A stretch of 64,000 nucleotides of DNA, from assembly GCA_964645045.1 (NCBI GenBank), contig CAZXYZ010000037.1, positions 1 through 64,000 of the forward strand. Direction: 5' to 3'. Position numbers and translations under genes: made by a program. Origin of the DNA: Anammoximicrobium sp964645045 (GTDB taxonomy: Bacteria; Planctomycetota; Planctomycetia; Pirellulales; Pirellulaceae). Shown one piece after another: positions 42,968 to 52,306 of the stretch (the stretch's first letter is position 1; each line of letters starts with the position of its first letter). The notes beneath the pieces were generated by a model. It was not told the origin of the DNA. It searched no databases and saw only the letters and a program-made list of their open reading frames with translations.

Positions 42968-43996
42968 CTATCGATTCAGCGTCTCGCGGTGACGTCGTGT
43001 TTCTCGCTCAATTTGTTCCCGACTCTGGTACGGCAAGTACGCCGCACGCATCACGAAACCGTAGGCTTCGCCGACGCGGTAATCCGGGATGAACCATTGG
43101 AAGTCCCAGGCCGGATTCCCCGAGCCGCCTCCGGAAGGCGATTGGGCCAGCCAGATGCAATCGCGCTCTCGGAACATCTGCACATAAGCCATGGAGTGAC
43201 TGACGCCGAAGTACCACGGCTCAGTGTACACGTAACGGGACGGATGGTTCACCAGCGTCAAAGGGAAATCTGCGTCCACCTGCGGCAGCGATGCCCGCCC
43301 GGCGGGCCCATGCGTGCTGTCGGTTCCGTGCGCCGGCGACACGGCTTCGACCCATCGCGCCGGCCCGTTTTCGTGGCGTCCGTGTCCCCGGAAGAAGATG
43401 GCTCCCGATTCCGGTTGATGGATGTAACTGGCCCAGAACAGCCCGATGTATCCGTTCCGGTAGCCGCCGGCTCTGGGAATACACTCGAACGTGTACTCGA
43501 TCGTTCCATCTTCCAGCAGCTGATACCGGCCGCAGCTTTCCAGCTTCCAGTTGGCCGTTGGCGGCTGGTAGACCTCGACCGTAAGGCGATCTACGACTCG
43601 CAGCTGCATGGGAGACTTGCGGGGTTCAAACTTCTCTTTCAACCCGACCGCTGTGCCGTCGTGGATGTGTTCAAAGTTCAGGCCGGCCACCGCCGGCACG
43701 AACAGATTGGCGTCCCGGCGCCCGTGGGTCAGCGAGGCCACGCCGTTGTAGCCCGCCCGGTGGCCGGGCAACTCCGCCAGATCCAACCCCGCGTTGTCGA
43801 CGACGACGGCCCGTACGTCACCGCGCTGTAGCACAACGTAATGGTCTTCGGCCACCTGGAACCGCATGCTGGAATCGGTCAAGCTGGTGACGCCTGGAGC
43901 GGCCAGCGGATGTCGGGCCACGACAACGCTCGGGATGCAAAAGGCAGCACCGGCCCACAGGACGGCGGCGGTGGACAAGAGCGTGTGTTTCAGCAT
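42968..43996 (-). CDS. Secreted protein of unknown function
   Basis: A 342-residue protein with a signal peptide (about residues 1-27, LLSTAAVLWAGAAFCIPSVV). The rest looks beta-rich, with DHYVVLQRGDVRAVVVDNAG, YNGVASLTHGRRDANLFVPA and WASYIHQPESGAIFFRGHG. A C-terminal part reads WDFQWFIPDYRVGEAYGFVM. It may be a carbohydrate-active or carbohydrate-binding beta-sandwich, as aldose-epimerase-like folds have similar texture, but no family motif is certain. It is 21 bases upstream, on the same strand, of the decayed PL14-like gene, so the two may have been one degradation operon. Confidence 0.7.
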   Translation of the reverse strand: MLKHTLLSTAAVLWAGAAFCIPSVVVARHPLAAPGVTSLTDSSMRFQVAEDHYVVLQRGDVRAVVVDNAGLDLAELPGHRAGYNGVASLTHGRRDANLFVPAVAGLNFEHIHDGTAVGLKEKFEPRKSPMQLRVVDRLTVEVYQPPTANWKLESCGRYQLLEDGTIEYTFECIPRAGGYRNGYIGLFWASYIHQPESGAIFFRGHGRHENGPARWVEAVSPAHGTDSTHGPAGRASLPQVDADFPLTLVNHPSRYVYTEPWYFGVSHSMAYVQMFRERDCIWLAQSPSGGGSGNPAWDFQWFIPDYRVGEAYGFVMRAAYLPYQSREQIERETRRHRETLNR

Positions 43997-44036
43997 CGCC
44001 TCACCTCATGGCTGTGAACTTGTCATTCCGTACGGC

Positions 44037-45006
44037 TCATGGACCCGGGACCTCCACCAGGATCAGGCGGTCAATCGAACAGGCATTGGGTTTCGTCGAT
44101 CTCGGCACATACGCGGGGCCTTCGAATTTCAGCGACAGGTAGACCTCGTACGTCGCTTGTTCCGGCCGAGTGGAATTGTGGGTCACGTTCAATCTCTGAG
44201 CCAGCCGCCAACTATGGTGCGCCCAGAAGTGCAGGTTCGGCGAGCCTTTGATCCGGCCTGCTGAATAGAAGTGGTACTTCTCGTCATGGGGAATCTCGGC
44301 CGGCGTCATGGTCTTCTTGATCAGTTCCTTGGAACGGTCGTCATACAGGCCGAACTCGAGCGGCTTGTCGTGTTGGCCGGGCGGCCCCGAGAGGGTCGCG
44401 TCGAGTCGCCACGCTTGGCCGCACGTGGCGTCCGGGTCGTCCACGCGTTGCGCAATGCCGCCGCCCGCCTGACGCAAATCCAACTGCGGCCCGCACAGAT
44501 CGAGGATCTTCTTGTCGGCGAATTGCGGCGGGACGGGCGGCAGGTTTCGGAGCGTCCAGGAACCGGACCCCGACGCAGCGTTCGAGGAACTCGTACGCGC
44601 CGTACAGCGTGCCACGTGGCCGCCCACCGCTGATGACCACGTTGCTGTCGACACTCCGGATGATCCATTCCTCGGAGCCCAGTTTGCCGACGTCGATTAC
44701 TTGTTGGCGGGCAAATTCCGCCGGACCCACGAACAGGGCCGGTTTGTCACCTCGAAAATCCCACTCCTTGACCACCGGCCAGGACGTCTTCGTGCCGCGT
44801 CCGAGATACTCGGCCAATTCCCGGGCCGCGAAAGCCTCGGCCCGGGACGCGGCGGTTGCTGTGACGATCACGTACTCTGTCTTCCCGTCGTTCGCCAGCT
44901 GCAGGCTGCCGCAAACGCCGCTGCCGGCTCGCAGCGGTGCGGCTTTGTTACCGGCCAGAAACCACGCGAGGCACAAGGCCGAGACGACGGTCGGCTTTCG
45001 GATCAC
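44037..45006 (-). pseudogene. Collapsed DUF4838-type glycoside-hydrolase-like gene
   Basis: From GTG 45006 (with GGAGAG six bases upstream) the frame gives a signal peptide and a GH20/GH67-like N-terminal domain (YVIVTATAASRAEAFAAREL, ALFVGPAEFARQQ, then GTLYGAYEFLERCVGVRF). At about 44565 the frame shifts, and the long central DUF4838 part is missing. A different frame then carries a C-terminal segment (PLEFGLYDDRSKELIKK, FWAHHSWRLAQRLNVTHNST) to the stop at 44037. Intact relatives, such as the gene at 60989-63496, are over 800 residues. Most of the gene has been deleted. Confidence 0.75.
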
Positions 45007-45140
45007 GGGCGTTCTCTCCATCCTCAGACGGTGGTGCCGGCCCAGATTGTAGCATGCGGCGAGCGGTCGCGGAAACCGACGGTCGGCTGTAGTGGCCGGT
45101 TCCCCCGCGCCGATCGAGGCTGTAGGATAGTCGCGACCTC

Positions 45141-45229
45141 GTGGGATAGGCTTCCAGCCTGCCAGGCCCCGGTGGGAACGCGTCCGGCCTGTCAAATCCA
45201 TCGGATGCCAAGCGGAAAGCCCATCCCAC
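45141..45229. repeat. Palindromic repeat related to 758-845
   Basis: The left arm GTGGGATAGGCTTCCAGCCT (from 45141) faces AGCGGAAAGCCCATCCCAC at 45211-45229. The arms pair imperfectly. It lies about 24 bases before the start of the toroid-protein gene, so it would be in that gene's leader or promoter. Confidence 0.65.
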
Positions 45230-45253
45230 GCAAGCGAAAAGAAGAAATCCATC

Positions 45254-46288
45254 ATGACGAAGATCCCGTTGTTCGTGGTCCTGGTCGCTACGCTGTGTGC
45301 TTTCGCGTACGGGCCGCTGGCGACTTCAGCCGGGGCCGCCGCCGTACCGGACGGCGAGGCCCGTCCGGACGAGCCGATGCGAGGTGAGTTCTCCCTGGAT
45401 GCGGCCGTCGCTTATCTCGATCAGATGGCGTTAAGCTGGCAACGAGACCGCAAGTGCTTCGCATGCCACTCCGATTACGCCTACCTTGAAAGCCGACCCC
45501 TGCTCTCGTGGAAGACGCCGGTCCATGATGAACTGCGGACCAGGCTGGAGGAGTTGGCCGCCAAGCCGCGACAGGTGCGATTCCGCGTGATGGAGGGCGT
45601 GATGGCGGCATGCGTGTTGGCCCAGAACGATGCGCTGACCACGGGCAAGCTGCACCCGGTCACCCGGCAGGCACTCGACACCATGTGGACGCTGCAGCGC
45701 GCCGACGGCGGCTTCGACTGGGAGAAGAGCCAACAGCCGCCTTCGGAGATCGACGACCACTTCGGCGCGACCATGGCCCTGATCGGCGCCGGCGTGGCCC
45801 CGGACGGCTACGCGGCAACGCCCGCGGCCAAGGCCGGCTTGGACAAGGTCCGCCAATACCTGAAGAACACGCCGCCGGTCAACTTGCATCAGCGGGCGCT
45901 GCTCGTGCTCGGCTCGCTGCACGTGGACGGCATCCTGACCGAGGCGGAACGCAAGGCCGTGGTCGCCGACTTGTTCGCAGTCCAGAAACAGGACGGCGGC
46001 TGGGGCCTCCAGTCGCTGGGCAACTGGAAACGCCACGACGGGAAACCGGATGATACGCAATCCAGCGACGGCTACGGGACCGGCCTCACAATCTACGTGC
46101 TGCGCCAAGCCGGAGTGCCGGCCGACGCCCCGAAGATCCAAGCCGGCATCGCCTGGCTGAAGGCCAACCAGAGGGCCAGCGGACGCTGGTTCACGCGGAG
46201 CCAGTGGAAAGACAGCCGGCACTACCTGAGCCGGCAGGGAACGGCCTACGCCATCCGAGCGCTGGTGGCGTGCGGCGCTGGGAAGTAG
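45254..46288 (+). CDS. Secreted toroid-repeat protein with a CxxCH motif
   Basis: A 344-residue exported protein with a signal peptide (about 1-28). Most of the chain consists of helical repeats of the prenyltransferase/squalene-cyclase toroid type, with QF/W-like repeats (DTMWTLQRADGGFDWEKS, DLFAVQKQDGGWGLQ, GIAWLKANQRASGRWF). Residues about 72-76 read CFACH, a c-type haem-binding motif. No cyclase DxDD or SDCTAE motif is visible, so it is unlikely to cyclise triterpenes. Planctomycete proteins of this type are often secreted and of unknown role. Confidence 0.8.
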   Translation: MTKIPLFVVLVATLCAFAYGPLATSAGAAAVPDGEARPDEPMRGEFSLDAAVAYLDQMALSWQRDRKCFACHSDYAYLESRPLLSWKTPVHDELRTRLEELAAKPRQVRFRVMEGVMAACVLAQNDALTTGKLHPVTRQALDTMWTLQRADGGFDWEKSQQPPSEIDDHFGATMALIGAGVAPDGYAATPAAKAGLDKVRQYLKNTPPVNLHQRALLVLGSLHVDGILTEAERKAVVADLFAVQKQDGGWGLQSLGNWKRHDGKPDDTQSSDGYGTGLTIYVLRQAGVPADAPKIQAGIAWLKANQRASGRWFTRSQWKDSRHYLSRQGTAYAIRALVACGAGK

Positions 46289-46794
46289 TGCCCGATTTAT
46301 AACTCAGGAGTGGAACCGTATGTATTCCGCGCGCCGACGATAAGGTCCTGAACTTCTTTCGCGGCGCAGTCAATCCAAAGCCGAAACGTCGAGGCTTCTG
46401 CCTCGTCGCCGCCGGTGCGTCGAAAGACGCGAACCAGTGGGTCCGGTTTGACGATTTCAGCGCCGTTCGATAGCCGAAAAAGGACGGACAACGATGTGGC
46501 TTGGCCTGGGTTGGCAGGTCGGGAAGCAAGTCAAGTCACCGATTCTTACGGTGTCCCATTCGAGTACACTTGCAAATCGCTTGCGGCCGTGTAAATTCTA
46601 CGTTGGGCTCGATTCAAGGGCCTTAATATTGGGGGCATTGGAACGTCGCGGATTCATTGCGTGCGACACTCATTTCCGAGCACTGAAGAATTCGCTCGAG
46701 TTCACGCTTCAGAGGTTCGTCAGTGAGCGCTACGGAGCGTGAATACCGACGGCGACGCCGCGCTGGGGTTGGCACTCTACGTTTGGAGAAGCTA
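46289..46794. other. Intergenic stretch with one doubtful small frame
   Basis: A minus-strand frame at 46297-46491 encodes 64 residues (MSVLFRLSNGAEIVKPDPLV at the start) with protein-like composition and no recognised family; it may be a small gene or a remnant. Nothing else is supported. The ribosome-binding GGAG at about 46784 belongs to the next gene. Confidence 0.3.
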
Positions 46795-48762
46795 ATGTAC
46801 CGTTCCCATCTGAGCACATCCGTCATGGCGATCGTGTTGTGCTGCGCGGCCCACGATGCTCTCGGCGAGCAAGCCGAATCGCGTTTGTGGACGGACAGCA
46901 CCGGCCGTTTTCAAGTCCAGGCTACGCTCGTCGAACAAACCGACTCAGCCGTGCGCGTTCGTACAACCGACGGGCGCGAGATCACGGTTCCGACGAATCG
47001 GTTGAGCCAGGCAGATCAGGATTACCTGAAATCCCAGGCGGCTCCGCAGGACAATCCCTTCGCCGGCGGCACGCCGATGGCCGAAGGTGCGAAGCCTGCT
47101 GCACCGGCGCCAGCGACATCGGCTGTCGTGCCGGGGACACTGCGCTCGCGGCCGGAATCAACCTCGTTGGGTGAGGAAATGGCGTTGCCCGGGACGGGCA
47201 CCACGCTGGACTTGACGGCCAGCCCCTCGGACAAACCGTTCGCGCCCGATGCGCGACCCACTGCGTTTTCGATCCCGGCCGGCGTGGTATCGGTCAGTGC
47301 GGTGGACGCCTACGATAAGATTTCCTTTCCCGTCGTTAACGACATTGAAAGGGGCCGCTTCCTGATATCGATCGGGCGACACATGTCGGGCAAGCCGGAG
47401 GAGACGCGAGGCCGGATCTATGCCGTGGACTTGGCCGCCCAGAAAGCCCAATTGGTCTGGGATTTTCCGAACTGCGTCCGTGTCCTGGATCACGACGTCT
47501 CCAGTGGGCGAACCTTGATTGTCGACAAGTTGGACCAGTTTCAGCGCGGTGGTGAATTGGTGATGGTCGAGGGGTTGGGGACGGGGACGCCGCGGACGCT
47601 GTACCGCAGAACGTTGCCAGGCGCCGGCAAGCCCGGTTTTGCCCCGCAGGTGGAGTGGGCTCAATTGCTGTCCGGAACGCATGTGGCGGCCATCGTGGAT
47701 CGAAAGCTTCATGTCTGGGACCTGCCCGCGGCGAAGTTGGTTTACTTGATCGAAACGGCCAGCGCCAGCGAACCGCCCGTCTTCAGCGGCAACCAGGTCT
47801 ACATGGCGGTGCCGCAAGGCGGCACAGTGGTCGTCGTCGAGACGGCCAGCGGCGAGGTTCGTAAGTCGTTCTCCACCGGCAGCACGCTGACGCCAGGGGC
47901 CGCCTTTCACCCCGATGGCCGCTGGCTGGCGGTCTGCTTCTCGAATCAGTATCAGGTGTGGGACTGCGTGACAGATAGCATCGTCAGCGAGGCGACGACG
48001 ACGGACCACCTGAGTTCACACCCGATCCACTGGGTCGGACCCAAGCTGTTCCGCGGCGCCATGGGCGACACCGTCGACATGGACCTGGGATTGTCGGTAT
48101 GGAAATACTACCTCGCGGTCAGCACTGCGCCGATCGTGCTAGGCAACAAGATCGTAACCGCAACGACTTCCCAGAACTGTACGCTGATCAGCGCGGAGAT
48201 CCCTCACGCATCGGCAAAGAACTCAATCGCGAGATTGATGCGTGCAGGAGATGCGGCCACGTTGATACGTCCCGGCTCCGCGGTGGCGATCGCCGTCGAC
48301 GCTGCCGTCCAGGTCGATCAGGGCGAAATCAAAGCCTCGCTAGCCGACGCGGCCAGGAAGGCCGGCTGGACGGTCAGCGACCGCGGCGCGGTGGCTTTGG
48401 TTGCCAAGATCGGCCGCGGCGAGACACGGGAGCTTCGGTTTCGCAGCATGGGGCCGGGGCCGCGCAAGGAGAGCACAGCCAGTCTGACTCCCTTTACGGC
48501 CGAGCTGCAGATTCGCCGTGGGGCCGACGTGCTATGGTCGCGCAAGACCGAGAATCGCATCCCGCCCATACTGCACCTGGAGGAAGGCGAAACCGTCCAG
48601 GACGCAGTCCGCCGTTACGAGAAGCCGGACGCCGCTTTTTTTGCTCGACTGAACCTGCCGCCCCGCATTCTCAAACCGGAGATCACCGAGCAGATTGGGA
48701 TGAGCAGTCTGAAGGACGGCAAGTGGCAAGATATGACGGTGAACCGAAAGCCTTCACGGTAG
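46795..48762 (+). CDS. SHD1-domain exported protein with beta-propeller-like region
   Basis: A 655-residue protein with a signal peptide (about 1-25). Residues about 30-78 form an SHD1 (SLA1 homology 1) domain: RLWTDSTGRFQVQATLVEQT, then GREITVPTNRLSQADQDYL. A Pro/Ala linker follows, and then WD40-like beta-propeller repeats (about 155-470: VVNDIERGRFLISIGR, AAFHPDGRWLAVCFSNQYQV). A C-terminal domain of about 160 residues (RKAGWTVSDRGAVALVAKIG region) closes it. The start is ATG 46795, with GGAG eight bases upstream. SHD1 is common in planctomycete secreted proteins and of unknown ligand. Confidence 0.85.
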   Translation: MYRSHLSTSVMAIVLCCAAHDALGEQAESRLWTDSTGRFQVQATLVEQTDSAVRVRTTDGREITVPTNRLSQADQDYLKSQAAPQDNPFAGGTPMAEGAKPAAPAPATSAVVPGTLRSRPESTSLGEEMALPGTGTTLDLTASPSDKPFAPDARPTAFSIPAGVVSVSAVDAYDKISFPVVNDIERGRFLISIGRHMSGKPEETRGRIYAVDLAAQKAQLVWDFPNCVRVLDHDVSSGRTLIVDKLDQFQRGGELVMVEGLGTGTPRTLYRRTLPGAGKPGFAPQVEWAQLLSGTHVAAIVDRKLHVWDLPAAKLVYLIETASASEPPVFSGNQVYMAVPQGGTVVVVETASGEVRKSFSTGSTLTPGAAFHPDGRWLAVCFSNQYQVWDCVTDSIVSEATTTDHLSSHPIHWVGPKLFRGAMGDTVDMDLGLSVWKYYLAVSTAPIVLGNKIVTATTSQNCTLISAEIPHASAKNSIARLMRAGDAATLIRPGSAVAIAVDAAVQVDQGEIKASLADAARKAGWTVSDRGAVALVAKIGRGETRELRFRSMGPGPRKESTASLTPFTAELQIRRGADVLWSRKTENRIPPILHLEEGETVQDAVRRYEKPDAAFFARLNLPPRILKPEITEQIGMSSLKDGKWQDMTVNRKPSR

Positions 48763-49129
48763 TTCGGCGTCCAACGGTCGAACGAAATGATGCGGCTATT
48801 CACCGCGGGTTCTCTCGCTGTGGCGACGTGGGTTCGCGTGACACGCCGTGCCTTTCCGCGATGGTCTTCCACGATCCTCGCCGCTTGTCGGCGACAGTGG
48901 TCAGGTTAGCTGGCTGGGACGGTTGCAGGGGTCACCCATGCGCACACGGCCACCGAGTGCCCCGTCAACACTAAATGTTCGGGTTGGCTTGTAGTGGAAT
49001 TCGCCAGAATTCCCCGAGCGAAAGGAATTCTGGCGAATCCCACTACCCGAAAATTAAGCTTTGACAAAGCACTTGCCTAACCGTGGTTGCGCAGTTGGTC
49101 GACAAGACCGCGGTGTTTCCCGAGAGATT
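48763..49129. other. Intergenic stretch with palindrome
   Basis: No gene supported. It contains the palindrome at 48991-49046 and then AT-richer sequence leading to the transposase remnant. Confidence 0.5.
48991..49046. repeat. Palindrome with GGAATTCGCCAGAATTCC arms
   Basis: GTAGTGGAATTCGCCAGAAT and its near-complement ending in ATTCTGGCGAATCCCACTAC flank a loop of about 16 bases (CCCCGAGCGAAAGG core). It is another member of the long-hairpin repertoire of this genome. Confidence 0.8.
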
Positions 49130-49354
49130 TCAGTTTTTGGGCTCCAAGTCTTCACTACAAATCGAATCTGGAGTTAATCGCTCGGGTAACTCCAGATTCA
49201 GAGCTTCGAGGATGCGGGTTTGTTCGGGATCACAGACGGGACGCAACCGCAGATGGCTCTTGAGCACGCGAAAAGCGTTTTCCACCACCGTCAGTTGCAT
49301 GTAGTTTTCCCAGAACTCGGTGGACGTCCAGCCGTGTTGATTGGTCCGAATCAA
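49130..49354 (-). pseudogene. IS4/IS1634-type transposase C-terminal remnant
   Basis: A 74-residue frame reading YMQLTVVENAFRVLKSHLRL and RPV matches the last catalytic block of IS4-superfamily (IS1634-like) transposases, the Y-(2)-R-(3)-E-(6)-K region around the conserved Glu. It then joins CDPEQTRILEALNLELPERL, the family's terminal 'iL..L.l' segment, with the usual intervening part deleted. No terminal inverted repeats could be identified. It marks past insertion activity. Confidence 0.65.
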
Positions 49355-49791
49355 GGCTGTCGCACTCGCCGCCAGTCATACTTGGTCTTGCCGTCCTTGT
49401 CCAGCAAGAGCAAGCGGTCCTGCGTCAGTTCGAGGATGGCCTCGTCCACTCGGTCGCCCATCGTTTTCAGGATCAGTTGCACCGTGACGGCTGGCTCGCC
49501 CTGGAGCGTCCGCTTCTTGAGCCGCCCCTTTTCCACGGCCCAGATCATCTCGAACTCCAGACGTGGAGCAAACAACTTCGCCTTCAAGCCGTCCAGCTCC
49601 ACGACCATCTTCCCCGTGCCGTCCTCCTGGAGCGTCATCGTCCGCTTTCCCTGGTACTCGTCTTGCCAGGTGCCAACGACCAAACGACGGGCCTGCTGGT
49701 CCTGAACGTCGGTTTGGGTACGGTCCTGCCCAAGTGCCAGACTTGTGGTCAGAACCGGCGCCAAGATCATCAGCCAAATTCGTTGGATCAT
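49351..49791 (-). CDS. Small exported protein, unknown
   Basis: A 146-residue protein with a signal peptide (MIQRIWLMILAPVLTTSLAL). The beta-rich body (VVGTWQDEYQGKRTMTLQED, KMVVELDGLKAKLF, RLLLLDKDGKTKYDWRRV) has the look of a lipocalin-like or 'extracellular small barrel' domain. The start is ATG 49791; the frame is open to 49839. The four-base overlap with the transposase remnant frame has no meaning for expression. Family not identified. Confidence 0.65.
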   Translation of the reverse strand: MIQRIWLMILAPVLTTSLALGQDRTQTDVQDQQARRLVVGTWQDEYQGKRTMTLQEDGTGKMVVELDGLKAKLFAPRLEFEMIWAVEKGRLKKRTLQGEPAVTVQLILKTMGDRVDEAILELTQDRLLLLDKDGKTKYDWRRVRQP

Positions 49792-50143
49792 TCTGCATTC
49801 TCGTGGGTTGGCAGGCTCGGTTGGGCCTTCGGTTTGCACCGGACAGACGCCAAATCACATGCAATTCTATTACTCGTGACGAAGCGTGTCATCGCCGTCG
49901 CGAAGATGCTGGTGCATAAAGCGACTGTTCTTGGAAAACACCAGGGGGCTGGTTATGGCATGGGGTCAACTCTTGACACCCTGTCGGCGAGCTGCTGCAG
50001 GCGATGGGCGAAATTTCCATCTTCCTTGGCCGCTTCCACCAAAAAGATACAAGGGTATGTCAGGATGTCCGGACACGCTGAAGCGTGGACTCCAACGCAT
50101 CCATCGAAGACCGACGCGGCGCCAGCCTCCGTGGCGGGCGCTC
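49792..50143. other. Intergenic stretch with half of a palindrome family
   Basis: No gene supported. At about 50076-50097, CACGCTGAAGCGTGGACTCC repeats one arm of the element at 2640-2707, without its partner. Confidence 0.5.
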
Positions 50144-51802
50144 TTACTGATTGCTCACGCTGTCAAGCGTGGCGTCAATTTCGGGCTTCGCGGCCGCGGG
50201 CGGCTCCGGTGGCGGCGTTTTCTCGATGGACCGCCACCAGTTCGCCGCCTGCTCCGGCCCCCAGCCGGTTGCGGCGGAGCAAGTGGCCAAGGCCAGCCGC
50301 AGACTGGCCGCATCGGGATAGCGATCGGACGGCTTTTTCGCCAGGCACTTGAGAATGACCTGTTCCAAGTCCGCGGGAATCGCAGGATTCACGAGGCTTG
50401 GCCGGGGAACCTCGCTTTTCCTGTGGGCGACAAGGATCGCCAGCACGTTCTTGCCGGGGAATGGCGGCTGACCCGTCAGCAGGTGATAGGCGACGGCGCC
50501 CAGCGAGTAGATGTCGGCCCTGGGATCCACTTCGTCGTAGGCCGAAGCTTGCTCGGGCGACATGTACAGCGGCGTCCCGCTGACCGCCCTGCGACCGGCC
50601 GTCTCCTCATCCGGTTCGTCAGCGTCTTGCTTGACCAGGCCGAAATCAAGCAGCTTGGCGACGTCGTACACACCGCCTCGCTGGGCGGCAAAGATATTGG
50701 CGGGCTTGATGTCGCGGTGGATCAGTCCCGCCAGGTGGGCTTCCTGCAGAGCCCCGCAAACCTGCCCCAGCAGGTACACGACACGCGCGGGTGGCAGCGG
50801 GCCGTGCTTTTCGACCAGGTCGTCGAGACTCATGCCGGGCAACAATTCCATCACGTAGTAAAAGGTGCCGTCGTCGGTGCGTCCGTAATCATAGATTTCC
50901 ACCGTGTTCCAGTGCGTGAGCTTGGCCGTCGCCTTGACTTCTTTCTCGAAGCGAGCCACCGCCGTGGCGTTCGTTTCCTTGGCGGCCTTGATGAGCTTGA
51001 TGGCACAAGGCCGCTTTAGCAAAACGTGTTCGGCCCGGAAGACCTCGCCCATGCCGCCGCCGCCGAGCCGCTCCATCAGCCGGTACTGACCGAACTGCCT
51101 GGCTTGGAATGCTTCGCGCCGGGCGGAACTGATAATCTGGGCGGCATACGTGGCGATCAGAGCGGTCATCAGCGGGAACGGAACGACGGCGATCACCTTG
51201 TCCGCTTCCAGCAGGGCGGCCAGACCGGGAGACAGCCACTGCTGAACCGCCACGACGACGTACGGCACGATCGCAATCGTGATGGTGACGGCCCCACCGC
51301 GTCTCCAGTTATTCGGCATGAAGATCCCGTAAATGAAGATCAGCATGCACCACGCGACGACAAACTGGTGACGAACGGCGGCCAGCGAGGTGGCGTCCTT
51401 CACCTGAAGGAACTCCACCATGCGCGTCGCTTGCATCATCGACATCTGAACGACGACCGAACCGAAGACAACCAGTTCGATCGCGCGCAGCTGGGACAAG
51501 GAAAGCGCCAAGTCCCGGCGGAGAACCACCAGGCAACCACCGGCGATGACAAGGATCAGGCCGCGCAGCCACCCCAGGCTGGCGACGCCCGCCAACAGAT
51601 TGCCCGCAAAGGCCGCGGCGAGCACGACGACGATCACCAAGGTCGCAGCCGTCAGCCGGTTGCGCAGCAAGGCGGTTGTTTCGTCGGCGAAACGCGGCCG
51701 GTCGCCGACGACGAAGCCGACGTGGGCCCTGGAAACGTCCAGCGATCCCTGGCCGCTGGAAGATGGCGATGCGTGAGGCTCGTACAGCAAGGTTGGTTGC
51801 AT
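50144..51802 (-). CDS. Ser/Thr protein kinase with six-helix N-terminal membrane domain
   Basis: A 552-residue kinase with its membrane part first. Six hydrophobic helices lie at about 51-71, 80-95, 107-124, 147-163, 170-188 and 203-222. The kinase domain runs from about 239 to 510: GGGGMG at 247-252, Lys269 (CAIKLIK), IHRDIKPANI with Asp364, LLDFGL with Asp386, and SPEQ. All catalytic residues are present. The tail is Pro/Ala-rich. The topology, membrane domain N-terminal and kinase C-terminal, is the reverse of the WD40 kinase at 8840. The signal sensed by the membrane domain is unknown. It is divergent from the gene at 52307. Confidence 0.92.
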   Translation of the reverse strand: MQPTLLYEPHASPSSSGQGSLDVSRAHVGFVVGDRPRFADETTALLRNRLTAATLVIVVVLAAAFAGNLLAGVASLGWLRGLILVIAGGCLVVLRRDLALSLSQLRAIELVVFGSVVVQMSMMQATRMVEFLQVKDATSLAAVRHQFVVAWCMLIFIYGIFMPNNWRRGGAVTITIAIVPYVVVAVQQWLSPGLAALLEADKVIAVVPFPLMTALIATYAAQIISSARREAFQARQFGQYRLMERLGGGGMGEVFRAEHVLLKRPCAIKLIKAAKETNATAVARFEKEVKATAKLTHWNTVEIYDYGRTDDGTFYYVMELLPGMSLDDLVEKHGPLPPARVVYLLGQVCGALQEAHLAGLIHRDIKPANIFAAQRGGVYDVAKLLDFGLVKQDADEPDEETAGRRAVSGTPLYMSPEQASAYDEVDPRADIYSLGAVAYHLLTGQPPFPGKNVLAILVAHRKSEVPRPSLVNPAIPADLEQVILKCLAKKPSDRYPDAASLRLALATCSAATGWGPEQAANWWRSIEKTPPPEPPAAAKPEIDATLDSVSNQ

Positions 51803-52306
51803 GTGGGATCTCTACGGGTAGTCCGCGACGAGCGTCTCGAAGCGCAGGCGCGCTTCCAGTTGCCCCTGGACGCCACCCGGCTCGTCCCGGTTGAAACGAG
51901 GCTCGGCGATGTCAAGACCCTCCCGGCGGTTGTCGATTGTGGGTTTTTTCCCCTTCCCGTGCTCATCCTATCCACTGGACGGTCAAGCCGCTCAAATCGT
52001 TGGGCTGATCGGCATCTCGAAGCGCATCTGTTCGCGAAGTGCGTCCGTGGATTCGGATCGAGATTATAGCCGTCCGTGGGGCTGGCGTCTCGTCGCGTCT
52101 CCAAAATACTGAAGCAGCAGGGTAAGCCGCGTCGCCGCCATGCTGGGTTTTCTGCTGCGCAACATTTTGCCGTAAGGCGAGTTCTGCATGCTTGGCATTC
52201 AAACCGTCCCTTTGGTATACTTGTTGCTGGCTGTTGGGCTTCGCTTTGTCCGTCCGGCTTCGGATCTTCCGTCCACACGTTTCTACTTCGCTCAAAGGAC
52301 TCGCTC
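51803..52306. other. Divergent intergenic region (kinase / secreted protein)
   Basis: About 500 bases between two divergent starts. I see no gene with coding character and no clear hairpin. It should hold both promoters. Confidence 0.45.
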
